This document shows, piece after piece, positions 43,301 to 50,877 of a stretch of 64,000 nt of DNA. A program made the translations under genes and the position numbers. Numbering within the stretch: the first letter of the stretch is position 1; each line of letters opens with the position of its first letter. The stretch lies in contig JACRMM010000015.1 of the NCBI GenBank assembly GCA_016214985.1, positions 1 to 64,000 of the forward strand, given 5' to 3'. Below the pieces are notes generated by a model, which was not told where the DNA came from, did not search any database, and saw only the letters and a program-made list of their open reading frames with translations. Origin of the DNA: Deltaproteobacteria bacterium. GTDB taxonomy: Bacteria > Desulfobacterota > Deferrisomatia > Deferrisomatales > JACRMM01.

Positions 43301-43772
43301 GCCCGCGGTGCAGCTCTCCTCCGGCCCGCACCTCGACTACCACCGGCCCGCGGACACCGTGGACCGGATCGACGCGGACGGCCTCGTCCAGGTGGCGGCC
43401 GTGGCGCTGGAGGCGGTCGGGTACCTGGCCTCGAGGGCCGAGCCCCTCTCCCGGCCCGGCGCAGACGGCGAGGCGTCTGCGCCGCCGCCGTCCTCCTCGT
43501 CAGCGGGACGGAAGGTCAGCCTCGGTACGGTCCCCGACTTCGCCTACGCGGGGGAGGGCCTGCGGCTCTCCGGCGTCGCGCCGGGGTCCCCGGCCGAGAA
43601 GGCCGGGCTCCGGGAGGGCGATGTGATCGTGGGGCTCGGCGGCAGGTCGGTCCGAAACCTCAAGGACTTGTCCGAGGTGCTCAAGGGCCTTTCGGCCGGC
43701 GACCGGGTGTCGATCGCCTTCCGCCGCGACGGCGCGGGGCAGACGGCGGAGGCGCAAGTGGAGGCGAGGTGA
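40383..43772 (+). CDS. Exported M1-like / M28 / PDZ fusion peptidase
   Basis: A 1129-residue exported protein joining two metallopeptidase domains. Signal peptide at about 1-22; an M1/gluzincin domain with HEILH at 305-309 and the third zinc ligand E327 in NWSEGL; an M28-type aminopeptidase domain (about 740-1010) with VVGAHYDG, GADDNASGV, FTGEEVGRLGS, NLDTVGR and HLDYHRPADT, which supply the two-zinc site; and a C-terminal PDZ domain (about 1040-1129, GVAPGSPAEKAGLREGDVI). Each domain is complete at its metal site, so two peptidase activities on one chain are likely. It is preceded by a gap with no clear promoter. Confidence 0.88.
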   Translation: MLRFLPLLVLFGLLLAHPAPAASPVRHDLQVRVDAVRHSVQVRDAVTLPEAPASRSFHFLLHAGLTPSASDPGVRLVREARSPRPADFLPGTRPDDLPDGVPLELYRVDLPRGARTFTVAYGGPIDHPIQDIGEAYARGFGVTPGIVSEQGVYLSGSSGWVPWLGSGLVTFDLDAQEPPGWRLVSQGARRRPEGEGGRGRVRWESPQPQDEIFLVGGPLTEYASSSGAVETLAFLRTPDPALARRYLEATDRYLRMYGALLGPYLYPKFALVENFWETGYGMPSFTLLGEKIIRFPFLLTSSYPHEILHNWWGNGVFVDYRTGNWSEGLTAYLSDHLFPEQKGEGAEYRQSTLQKYADYAARSKDFPLTRFTARHSSATEAVGYGKALLFFHMLRRELGDPVFVDGLRRFYREERFRFARFDDLRRAFEAASGRDLRAEFRQWVERAGAPRLQVRDARARADGKEYVLTAVLEQVQPGPPYRLRVPVAVTLEGLDAAHWATVELKARRGTVELHLPARPLRLDVDPEFDLFRLLDRAELPPALSGVFGADKVLIVLPAGAPEARLAGYRRLAEEWRGAAPGQVQVRLDAEVSELPKDRAVWVFGWENRLLPRVRTALDGYGAEMGADEMRIGASRVPRRGGAAVLALRHPGNPDLTVGWLAADDPTALPGLGRKLPHYHKWSYLGFEGEEPTNTLKGRWPVVGSPLTVVLPGADGRLLRAERGRLPPRRALAELPPAFSKEALLDTIRTLAAEDLRGRAVGSPGLDRAAELLAARMREAGLAPGGDDGTFFQTWSGRWGDPAEEVRLRNVVGVLPGTRAEWAGQSVVVGAHYDGQGLGLAGGHSEDRGRVHPGADDNASGVAVLLELARALRDRAPERSVVFVAFTGEEVGRLGSRHYAAAPGAHPAGKAVGMVNLDTVGRLGGQKLLALGTGSAKEWVPILQGAGYATGVTVQAVAADAGGSDQVSFVDAGVPAVQLSSGPHLDYHRPADTVDRIDADGLVQVAAVALEAVGYLASRAEPLSRPGADGEASAPPPSSSSAGRKVSLGTVPDFAYAGEGLRLSGVAPGSPAEKAGLREGDVIVGLGGRSVRNLKDLSEVLKGLSAGDRVSIAFRRDGAGQTAEAQVEAR

Positions 43773-44156
43773 CCGGCAGGTTTCGCGCCGCCGCCCACTC
43801 CATCCTCGAAGGACGTCACCTCGAAGGCCGTCACGAGCCGGCCCGTCTCGCCATAGACTAAGCTCGCTACCGAGCCGGTGACCCGGTAGTAGATCCCCGC
43901 CCGCTCCCGTCGGGGTGTTGCTGCCGTGCGGCGGCTTCCTGCCTTCGCAATTCTGAGACCTTCGTCGCGTCCCCAATTCGAGTCCACTTCCCTTTCCGAG
44001 CGATGCAGTAGGCCAGCGTAGTTGTGGGGGAATCTTTTCACATTCTATTCTAAATTCTGAATTTCAAAGTAGGCTTTCGTCTCGACTCTCCTGGAGCCCC
44101 AGTGCCTTCCGGGCGAGAGAGAGCGTCTGGGGCGCCCGAGGAACCGAAGGACGATC
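43773..44156. other. Gene-poor boundary region with AT-rich patch
   Basis: No gene is recognised. A 15-base tandem repeat (CTCGAAGGMCGTCAC, 43805-43819 and 43820-43834) follows the peptidase stop. From about 44035 to 44085 the sequence becomes AT-rich and contains the palindrome AAATTC-T-GAATTT (44052-44064). This marks the left edge of the repeated-module region. Confidence 0.5.
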
Positions 44157-44294
44157 ATGCCGCTCCTGACTCTCGGCGACCCCCACGTGGAGTTCTCGGA
44201 CGAGTCGGAGGGAGAACCGGTCCGCCTCCCCGTCACGCACCTCGAGATCGTCAACCCGCTCATCCGGGACTTCCTGGACGCCGGGAGCTTGTAG
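44157..44294 (+). CDS. Possible small protein (45 residues)
   Basis: An ATG frame preceded by AAGG gives an acidic 45-residue protein (for example HLEIVNPLIRDFLDAGSL at the end). I do not recognise it. It ends 67 bases before the first ferredoxin-family gene. It may be a real small gene, or a fragment. Confidence 0.25.
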   Translation: MPLLTLGDPHVEFSDESEGEPVRLPVTHLEIVNPLIRDFLDAGSL

Positions 44295-44361
44295 CCGCCC
44301 GGCCTCTCCTACCGCCGGGCCGTCGACGACCGCTCCGGTCCGGGCTCAAAGGAGGCAACGC

Positions 44362-45447
44362 ATGGAACCCGAACTCTACCGAACGCTCCGGAGCCACTAT
44401 CAGCAGCACCCCCTGGGCTTCCCGACGACAGAGGGCGAGGTGGAGCTGAGGATCCTCGAGAGGTTGTTCAACGAGGAAGAGGCCGAGATGGCCCTCCACC
44501 TGACGCCGAGGCCGGAAGCCGCCCAGAGGGTTGCGGGAAGGCTCGAACGGGATCCGGAGGAAACGGAGTCCCTCTTGGAGAGGATGGCCGAGAAGGGGCA
44601 GATCCTCGCCCTCGGGAAGAAGGGCAGCCGGAGGTATCTGCTGGTGCCCTACATCCCGGGGGTGTGGGAATTCCAACTCGGCCGCCTGGACAAGGCGTTC
44701 GCCGAGGACTGCGAGGCCTACTACGCGGCCCAGGCCCGGGACATGTTCAGCTCGGCCACCTCGCCGGTGCGGGTGGTCACCGTCGAGAAACACATCCCCA
44801 CGTCCATGAAGGTCTACCCGTTCGAAGTGGCGTCGCAGATCGTCCGGGAAGCGAGCCGGCTCGCGCTCGCGGACTGCATCTGTCGGAAGCAGCAGAAGCT
44901 GCTGGGCAAGACCTGCCGAAAGCCGCACGAGAGCATGTGCCTCAACCTGTCGGCCAGTGCGGACTACTACATCGAGCGGGGCATGGGCACCGAGGTCCGC
45001 GTGGACGAGGCGCTGAGAGCGCTCGAAAAGGGAGAGAAGGCGGGATTGGTGCGTACTGCCTGGCTCAACGTTCAGAATGGGCCCACCGGCCTGTGCCAGT
45101 GTTGCCGCTGCTGCTGCCACGGCCTGCGGGCCGCCTACGAGCTCGACATCCCCAACGCGCTGGCCCGGTCGAACTTCGTGCCGGCCATCGACACCGAACA
45201 GTGCACCGGCTGCGGGTCTTGCGTGGACATCTGCCCCATGGACAGCCTGTCGCTGGATCGGAACGACAAGGCCGTTCGCAACCCGGTCCGCTGCATTGGG
45301 TGCGGGCTGTGTGTCTCCGCCTGCCCCGAAGGGTCGCTGTCGCTGGAGCGAGTCGCAGAAGAGCAGGTGGTGCTCCCGCCGGAGACCTACACGGGGCTCA
45401 TGACCGAGATCGCTCGTGAGAAGGGGAGGAGCTTCTTCTACAAGTGA
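44362..45447 (+). CDS. Winged-helix/cysteine-rich ferredoxin-family protein, copy 1
   Basis: A 361-residue protein. Residues about 20-110 look like a winged-helix domain (VELRILERLFNEEEAEMAL, RDPEETESLLERMAEKGQI). Then come ADCICRKQQK-LLGKTCRKPHESMC (CxCR...C...C), the dense motif LCQCCRCCCHGL, and two ferredoxin clusters CTGCGSCVDICP and CIGCGLCVSACP. Twelve or more clustered cysteines imply several iron-sulfur centres. I know no characterised member; a redox-sensing regulator or electron carrier are both possible. AAAGGAGG precedes the ATG. Its 3' 417 bases are duplicated at 47596. Confidence 0.72.
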   Translation: MEPELYRTLRSHYQQHPLGFPTTEGEVELRILERLFNEEEAEMALHLTPRPEAAQRVAGRLERDPEETESLLERMAEKGQILALGKKGSRRYLLVPYIPGVWEFQLGRLDKAFAEDCEAYYAAQARDMFSSATSPVRVVTVEKHIPTSMKVYPFEVASQIVREASRLALADCICRKQQKLLGKTCRKPHESMCLNLSASADYYIERGMGTEVRVDEALRALEKGEKAGLVRTAWLNVQNGPTGLCQCCRCCCHGLRAAYELDIPNALARSNFVPAIDTEQCTGCGSCVDICPMDSLSLDRNDKAVRNPVRCIGCGLCVSACPEGSLSLERVAEEQVVLPPETYTGLMTEIAREKGRSFFYK

Positions 45448-45600
45448 AAGACCTTTCGCATCGAGACTCCGAGGGAGACCTCCGATGACCCCGTCGTCTC
45501 ACAGGGACGTTCGGCGGATGGTCGCGAAACTCGCTGGATCGAAACCGGACTCCATACGGGCTCACCCGCAGCACGGGAACGCACCGAAAGGAGAGACGAC

Positions 45601-45990
45601 ATGAACATGAGCATCCGGCGGTACGAAAATCTCGGCGCGATGGACGAAATCGTCCGAAGGCTGAACGTGCACATCGTGCCTGTCCTCAGTAACGCCCCAG
45701 GGTTCATCAGCTATTCCATCGTGGACGCCGGCGCGGGGGTTGCCGTGGCGATCAGTGCCTTCGAGACGCAGGCGCAGGCCGACGAATCCACCAGGAAGGT
45801 GGGGGACCTGGTACGCCAGCATCTCGCGCCGCTTGCGCCGACCCCGCCTCAAGTCACGGTGGGCGAAGTGGTTCTGCACAAGACGAAGTGGGCTCGGAGG
45901 TGGAGGGCTGATCGAATGCGCTCGCCGTCAACCCCGTGCTGCCGGCGTGGGAGTCGAGGAGGGAGAGGACGCAAAGCGAGGAGAGGCTGA
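45601..45990 (+). CDS. ABM-like small protein with an unusual tail
   Basis: A 129-residue protein. The first 100 residues look like a dimeric alpha/beta-barrel of the antibiotic-biosynthesis-monooxygenase type (PGFISYSIVDAGAGVAVAISAF...VTVGEVVLHKTKW), a fold that can be enzymatic or merely bind small ligands. The last 29 residues are arginine- and serine-rich and do not fit the fold, suggesting that the original stop was lost by a small indel. AAGGAG precedes the ATG. The 58770 gene is of the same general type. Confidence 0.55.
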   Translation: MNMSIRRYENLGAMDEIVRRLNVHIVPVLSNAPGFISYSIVDAGAGVAVAISAFETQAQADESTRKVGDLVRQHLAPLAPTPPQVTVGEVVLHKTKWARRWRADRMRSPSTPCCRRGSRGGRGRKARRG

Positions 45991-46286
45991 CAGGGGGAGG
46001 GCTTCGCGACTCTGCTTGCCGGGGGTGCGTGGATCAGACGGTCACCCGAGGAGGTGGGTCATGAGGCGACTGGTTGCCGGACTATGGCCGGGTTTGTGAT
46101 TCTTCGCGGGGGCTGTTCGATGCGGTGGTGGGCGGGGCGGGGCCGGCGGACCGAATCTTCCGGCCGGCCGCCCGGACCACTACACCACCCTTCCCGGACA
46201 CGTGCCCCCCGATGCACGTAGTTCTCAATTCCGTCTTCGCTTCTGGGGCGGAGTGACGCCGAACGACACGAGCAAGGAGCGAGCCC
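45991..46286. other. Gene-free stretch between module proteins
   Basis: No gene recognised in this 296-base stretch; only the AGGAGG-like site (AAGGAGCGAGCC) just before 46287 is evident. Confidence 0.4.
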
Positions 46287-47588
46287 ATGGGACATCTGGC
46301 AGCTAAGGACCTTTACGGCGAACTGGGTCGGAAGGCGGACGGGCTGCACGTTCGGGCCCCCGGGAACGAGACCTTTCTTCAGATCCTCAAGGAACTCTAC
46401 TCGGCCGAAGAGGCGGACGTCGTCGTGAAGATGCCCTACGTCTTCTCGAGCCTCGAGCGGATCTCCGCCTTGACCGGAATCGAGAAGGGCAGCCTGGAGA
46501 GAATCCTGGACGGGCTTAGTCTGAAAGGGCTCGTTATCGACTTCGATCTGGGCGGCGGGCGCAAATACATGCCTTCGCCTCTGGTGATCGGCATCTTCGA
46601 ATTCACGATGATGAGGACAGACGGCGGGGTGGATTTCGACCGCGTGGCGCCGCTATTCCGAACCTACATGGACGAAGGCGCTTTCTACCGGGCCAATTTC
46701 GGCGCCGAGACCCGGGTCTCCTTCGCGCGGGCACTGCCGCACGAAGAAGCCCTCGCCGAGCACGTGGAGGTGCTGGACTACGAAAAAGCGGCGAACCTGG
46801 TGGACGAGGCGGGAACGATCGGCGTGGGCCTCTGCTCTTGCCGGCACAAGAAGGAGCATGCGGGTGAGGAGCGCTGTGACGTTCCGCTCGAGACCTGCAC
46901 GGTCCTCGGGAAAGCGGCGCGCTATCTCATCAAGAACCGGATGGCGCGCGAGATCCCGAAGGCCGAGATGCACGACGTCCTCGCCCGATCCAGGGAGCGG
47001 GGCCTCGTCCTGGCGGCGGACAACGTCCAGAAGAGGCCCATGTTCATTTGCCACTGCTGCGCCTGTTGCTGCGGGATCCTGGACGGGCTCAACAAGCACG
47101 GCCTCCCCACCACGCTCGTGACCTCGAGCTTTCTTCCGAAGAGGGACGCCGACAAGTGCATCGGCTGTTCGAAGTGTGCCAAGGCGTGTCACGTCCACGC
47201 GATGCGCGCTCCGCCGGCACCAGACCCAGGGGTGCGCGGCGCCGCGCCGGCGCTCGACGAGTCCTTCTGCATCGGATGCGGCGTGTGCGTGCTCAAGTGT
47301 CCGGCAGGCGCGCTGGAACTCGTCAGAAGGCCGCAGCAAGTCCTCCACCCGGCAACGACCTTCGAACGCGTTATCCTACAGTGCCTCGAGGGAGGGACCC
47401 TCCAGAACCAGATCTTCGACAACCCGGAGAGCCTCACCCAGGATGCCATGCGCGGACTGATCGGCGGCTTCCTGAGGCTCCCTGCCGTGAAGAAGGCCCT
47501 GATGAGTGACCTCCTGCGGTCGACCTTTCTCCGGACGATGGCCGCGGGGGTGAGCTTCCTCGGAAAGGGGTACCTTCACGAACTCTAA
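46287..47588 (+). CDS. Winged-helix/cysteine-rich ferredoxin-family protein, copy 2
   Basis: A 433-residue relative of the protein at 44362. It has the N-terminal winged-helix-like region (LQILKELYSAEEADVVVKM, IEKGSLERILDGLSLKGLV), GLCSCRHKKEHAGEERC plus ETCTVLG, ICHCCACCCGILDGL, and two ferredoxin clusters CIGCSKCAKACH and CIGCGVCVLKCP. An extra C-terminal region of about 80 residues (from LEGGTLQNQIF) is unique to this copy. Sequence identity to copy 1 is low, so the family is old. Function unknown. Confidence 0.72.
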   Translation: MGHLAAKDLYGELGRKADGLHVRAPGNETFLQILKELYSAEEADVVVKMPYVFSSLERISALTGIEKGSLERILDGLSLKGLVIDFDLGGGRKYMPSPLVIGIFEFTMMRTDGGVDFDRVAPLFRTYMDEGAFYRANFGAETRVSFARALPHEEALAEHVEVLDYEKAANLVDEAGTIGVGLCSCRHKKEHAGEERCDVPLETCTVLGKAARYLIKNRMAREIPKAEMHDVLARSRERGLVLAADNVQKRPMFICHCCACCCGILDGLNKHGLPTTLVTSSFLPKRDADKCIGCSKCAKACHVHAMRAPPAPDPGVRGAAPALDESFCIGCGVCVLKCPAGALELVRRPQQVLHPATTFERVILQCLEGGTLQNQIFDNPESLTQDAMRGLIGGFLRLPAVKKALMSDLLRSTFLRTMAAGVSFLGKGYLHEL

Positions 47589-47595
47589 CATTCTT

Positions 47596-48012
47596 GGAGA
47601 GAAGGCGGGATTGGTGCGCACCGCCTGGCTCAACGTTCAGAACGGGCCCACCGGCCTGTGCCAGTGCTGTCGCTGCTGCTGCCACGGTCTGCGGGCCGCC
47701 TACGAGCTCGACATCCCCAACGCGCTGGCCCGGTCGAACTTCGTGCCGGCCGTCGACAGCGAACGGTGCACCGGCTGCGGGTCCTGCGTGGACATCTGCC
47801 CCATGGACAGCCTGTCCCTGGACGGGAACGACAGGGCCGTCCGAAACCCGGTCCGCTGCATCGGCTGCGGGCTGTGTGTCTCCGCCTGCCCCGAAGGGTC
47901 GCTGTCGCTGGAGCGAGTCGCAGAAGAGCAGGTGGTGCTCCCGCCGGAGACCTACACGGGGCTCATGACCGAGATCGCTCGCGAGAAGGGGAGAATCTCC
48001 TTCTACAAGTGA
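47596..48012 (+). pseudogene. Duplicated C-terminal fragment of ferredoxin-family copy 1
   Basis: From GGAGAGAAGG at 47596 to the TGA at 48012 the DNA repeats 45031-45447 almost base for base, with scattered, mostly silent changes. It codes the CQCCRCCCHGL motif and both ferredoxin clusters but lacks the first 220 residues of the parent and any ribosome-binding site; a TTG at 47611 would give 133 residues. It directly follows the stop of the 46287 gene and is probably a recombination remnant, although expression as a small ferredoxin cannot be excluded. Confidence 0.75.
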
Positions 48013-48144
48013 GACGGTTGTCTCTGAAATCTCTCCCCCGGGGGCGCGCACCGACTGTGAGGACGGAACGCCGCGATGCCGGCGAATGAGAGCAACGGAT
48101 ACAGATCCGGCGTTCAGATTCCAACCATCTCAAGGGGGAAGACG

Positions 48145-48537
48145 ATGGAAACAGGGGCGCTGGTTGGGAAGTTCATTCACGAGTACCGCAAGGGCGAAAC
48201 GATCTGCGAAGAGGGCAGCTCCGGTCACGAAATGTACATCATCGTTTCCGGTGCAGTGCGCGTGACCACGGTGACGCCTGGCCGGGAGAACGTGATGTCC
48301 CTTCTCGGGCCAGGAGAGTTCTTCGGGGAGATGGCTCTTGTCGACGGCGCCCCCCGCTCGGGAACGGCCGTCGCCGGGGAAGACACGCGACTGGTCGAGC
48401 TTGACCTGAACCGGTTTCTCTACTTGATTCAACAGCAACCCGCCTTCGCCCTGACGATCATGCGCACCCTCTGCGACCGGATCCGCCGACGAGACGCCCT
48501 CTACCTCGATCTTCTCGAGAAGGGTCAGGTGCCATGA
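48145..48537 (+). CDS. Stand-alone cyclic-nucleotide-binding domain protein
   Basis: A 130-residue Crp-type cNMP-binding domain with no DNA-binding part. The phosphate-binding cassette GPGEFFGEMALVDGAPRSGTAVA has the Gly-Glu and Arg-Ser positions that hold cAMP or cGMP. AAGGGGGAAGACG precedes ATG at 48145. Its stop overlaps the start of the MBL-fold gene (ATGA), so the two are co-translated. With class III cyclases encoded nearby it is a plausible receiver of their product. Confidence 0.82.
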   Translation: METGALVGKFIHEYRKGETICEEGSSGHEMYIIVSGAVRVTTVTPGRENVMSLLGPGEFFGEMALVDGAPRSGTAVAGEDTRLVELDLNRFLYLIQQQPAFALTIMRTLCDRIRRRDALYLDLLEKGQVP

Positions 48538-49304
48538 ACACGCCTCCCGAGAAACCCCGGATCGTCGAGCTGAGGCCTTCCATCTTTCAGCTCAACTTCG
48601 GCTGGCCGAGCAGCCACGTGTATCTGGTCAAGGGGAGGGCAAAGAACGTCCTGATCGACACAGGCACGGCGGCGAACTTCCCCCGGCTGGCGCTCAGCCT
48701 CGCCGAACTGGACCTGGGGCCTCGCGACATCCACCTCGTGGTCCTCACCCACGAGCACTCCGACCACATCGGAGCCTGCGCGTACCTCTTCGGCAACTCG
48801 GTGATCGCGGCGCACCCGCTCGCGGCCAACAAGATCGAGCTCCAAGACGAGTTTGTGACGATGAGGCCGTACCTCGACGCCGACGCCCGGCCGTTTCAGG
48901 CGGATCTCTGGCTCGAGGCGGGAACGAGCATCGAGCTCGGGAACTACCGCCTGCGGGTACTCCACACGCCCGGACACTGCTCCGGCTGCGTCTGTCTCCA
49001 CGAGCCCGAACAAGGGCTCCTCTTCACCGGCGATACGGTCTTCGTCGGCGGAGCCCTGTCGGGCATCTTCGTATCGGGAAGCATCAGCGACTACGTCCAC
49101 TCGCTGCAGGCCCTGAGCTCCCTTCGGCTCGAGGAGTTCTACCCGGGCCACGGCCCGATCTCGAAGACGCCTCGCGAAGACATCCTGAAAGCCGTCAACG
49201 ACTCCCGCGCACTCCTCGAGGATTCCAAGATCCTCTTCGGCGCCCTCGATACGAAGCGGGCTTTCGACCGGATCCTCACGGGGGTGAGAAGGACGAAGAA
49301 GTAG
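48534..49304 (+). CDS. Metallo-beta-lactamase-fold hydrolase
   Basis: A 256-residue MBL-fold protein with the metal motif THEHSDH (His73 onward), HTPGHCSG, GDTVFVGG and GHGP, i.e. a complete two-metal site of the glyoxalase II-like group. An N-terminal lead-in (IFQLNFGWPSSHVYLVKG) matches the fold's first strands. Substrate unknown; overlap with the cNMP-binding gene ties it to the signalling cluster. Confidence 0.85.
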   Translation: MNTPPEKPRIVELRPSIFQLNFGWPSSHVYLVKGRAKNVLIDTGTAANFPRLALSLAELDLGPRDIHLVVLTHEHSDHIGACAYLFGNSVIAAHPLAANKIELQDEFVTMRPYLDADARPFQADLWLEAGTSIELGNYRLRVLHTPGHCSGCVCLHEPEQGLLFTGDTVFVGGALSGIFVSGSISDYVHSLQALSSLRLEEFYPGHGPISKTPREDILKAVNDSRALLEDSKILFGALDTKRAFDRILTGVRRTKK

Positions 49305-49330
49305 GCGGCCTGAAGATAGGAGGGGGCGAC

Positions 49331-49606
49331 GTGAAGTGTCCAACGTGCCGTTCTGAGAACCCCGAGAGACAGAAGTTCTGCGGGCAGTGCGGAGGGAAGC
49401 TCTCCACACACTGCCCTTCCTGCGGCGCCGCGAACGCGGCACCGTGGACGGGTGCTTTAGGTTTCTCATGGACGAAAGCAAGAGGCTCGAGGGTGCGTCA
49501 ACCAGCTCACGGGCGACGGGTTCATGGCGCTCTACGGCGCGTCGGTCGCCCACGAGGACACGCCCAGCGGGCCTGCCGCGCCGCGTTTGCGAGACAGAAG
49601 GGATCC
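49331..49606 (+). pseudogene. Decayed class III cyclase of the cluster
   Basis: Starting at GTG 49331 (with AGGAGGGGGCGAC upstream), the zinc-ribbon start CPTCRSENPERQKFCGQCGG matches the cyclases at 51948 and 55361. After a large deletion the reading frame changes repeatedly: DGCFRFLMDESKRLEG, then VNQLTGDGFMALYGASVAHED, then HAQRACRAAFARQKG, in three frames, correspond to consecutive parts of the cyclase core. The rest of the gene is gone. It is a remnant of a third full-size cyclase. Confidence 0.75.
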
Positions 49607-49712
49607 GCTCCACCCATAGGCAACTCCGGTTCCATCACTCTGAAAAAGAGCACGTTACCTTCGAAGGTCGTTGAGCTCACCAACCCCGCCGTGAACGGGA
49701 AAGGAGGTCGCC

Positions 49713-50582
49713 ATGTCGCTACTCCGCTCGTTGCTCTATGACCTGAAGGAGGCGAGGTGCAACCCAGTTACCCTCACCCACCAGACGCTCTACGCCGCCA
49801 CGCAGACCTACCTTAAGGTCCTGGACCGCCTTCTCTTGTTCAACGTCCCGTGGTTCAAGAACCATATGGTCGAAACGTACCACGGGAAGGTCGTCCGCGT
49901 GCAGGAGGCGGAAAAGATCATCCGCGTCGACCGCAAGATCGAGCTGCGAAACCTCGAACAGGTGCTGCCTTACAAACACGCAAGAGACCTCGTCCTTCGA
50001 AACCCGCAAAACGTCCTCGCCTACGAGTGCGCCTGCCGGGCCCAGAAGAAGGATCCTTGCCGGCCTACGGATGTATGTCTTGTCGTCGGCGAACCATTGG
50101 CAGATCTGCTGCGGGTCCTCCAGCCGTTGCGGACTCGGCGGATCAGTGCCGACGAGGCGGTCCAGATCATCAAGGATGAAGACGACCGGGGCCACATGCA
50201 CAGCGCCTGGTTCAAAACGGCAACCCTCGACCGCTTCTATGCCATCTGTAATTGCTGCAAGTGCTGCTGCCTGGGGATGAAGTTCTTCTTGCAGTACAAG
50301 ATGAAAGCGCTGGTGCCCTCAGGGTTCGTCTCGGTGATCGGGCCTGACTGCAAGGGCTGCGGCAACTGTGCCCGGAACTGCCAGTTCGGCGCCATCGAGA
50401 TGCAAGCCGCGGTCGAAGACGGCCAAGAGCGCCGCCGGGCCGTCCGAGACTGGGACCGGTGCTATGGCTGCGGGGTGTGCGAGTCGAAGTGCAAGAGCGG
50501 GAACATCACCGTCGTCCCGGACGCGCGCAAGGGCGTGCCCCTGGACATCGACGCGCTGGAGCGGACGCGCCTGACCCAGTGA
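49713..50582 (+). CDS. Cysteine-rich ferredoxin-family protein, copy 3 (short)
   Basis: A 289-residue relative of the proteins at 44362 and 46287. It has YECACRAQKKDPCRPTDVC, ICNCCKCCCLGM and two clusters CKGCGNCARNCQ and CYGCGVCESKCK, but its N-terminal 100 residues lack the winged-helix-like region and instead are helical with a hydrophobic patch. AAAGGAGG precedes the ATG at 49713. The second cluster lacks the Cys-Pro end (CESKCKSGN). Function unknown. Confidence 0.7.
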   Translation: MSLLRSLLYDLKEARCNPVTLTHQTLYAATQTYLKVLDRLLLFNVPWFKNHMVETYHGKVVRVQEAEKIIRVDRKIELRNLEQVLPYKHARDLVLRNPQNVLAYECACRAQKKDPCRPTDVCLVVGEPLADLLRVLQPLRTRRISADEAVQIIKDEDDRGHMHSAWFKTATLDRFYAICNCCKCCCLGMKFFLQYKMKALVPSGFVSVIGPDCKGCGNCARNCQFGAIEMQAAVEDGQERRRAVRDWDRCYGCGVCESKCKSGNITVVPDARKGVPLDIDALERTRLTQ

Positions 50583-50617
50583 TCGGTTCGCCCTCCCACG
50601 TGGACGCGAGGTGCAGA

Positions 50618-50818
50618 ATGGAATGCCCGAGCTGTCACTTCCCAAATCCGGAGGGAATGCAGTTCTGTGGTCAATGCGGATCGAAGGTCGACGTGGCCTG
50701 TCCGAAGTGTGGCTTCTCGAACCCTCCCGGTTTCCTGTTCTGCGGCAAATGCGGGCGCGCCCTCGACCCTGGGCTCGAGGGAGGTGGCAGGGAGACGTGG
50801 TCTATCGCCTCCACGTAG
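50618..50818 (+). CDS. Double zinc-ribbon protein, probable cyclase N-terminal remnant
   Basis: A 66-residue protein with two zinc ribbons (CPSCHFPNPEGMQFCGQCG and CPKCGFSNPPGFLFCGKCG), the same arrangement as the N-terminus of the neighbouring cyclases. It ends soon afterwards in an unrelated tail. AGG lies upstream of the ATG. It is either a small zinc-ribbon protein or what is left of another cyclase gene. Confidence 0.55.
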   Translation: MECPSCHFPNPEGMQFCGQCGSKVDVACPKCGFSNPPGFLFCGKCGRALDPGLEGGGRETWSIAST

Positions 50819-50877
50819 AGGAGGCCAGCGAGTCGTTGAAGGCGTGAACGCGGTCAACCCAAGCTAGGAGGTGTTCC

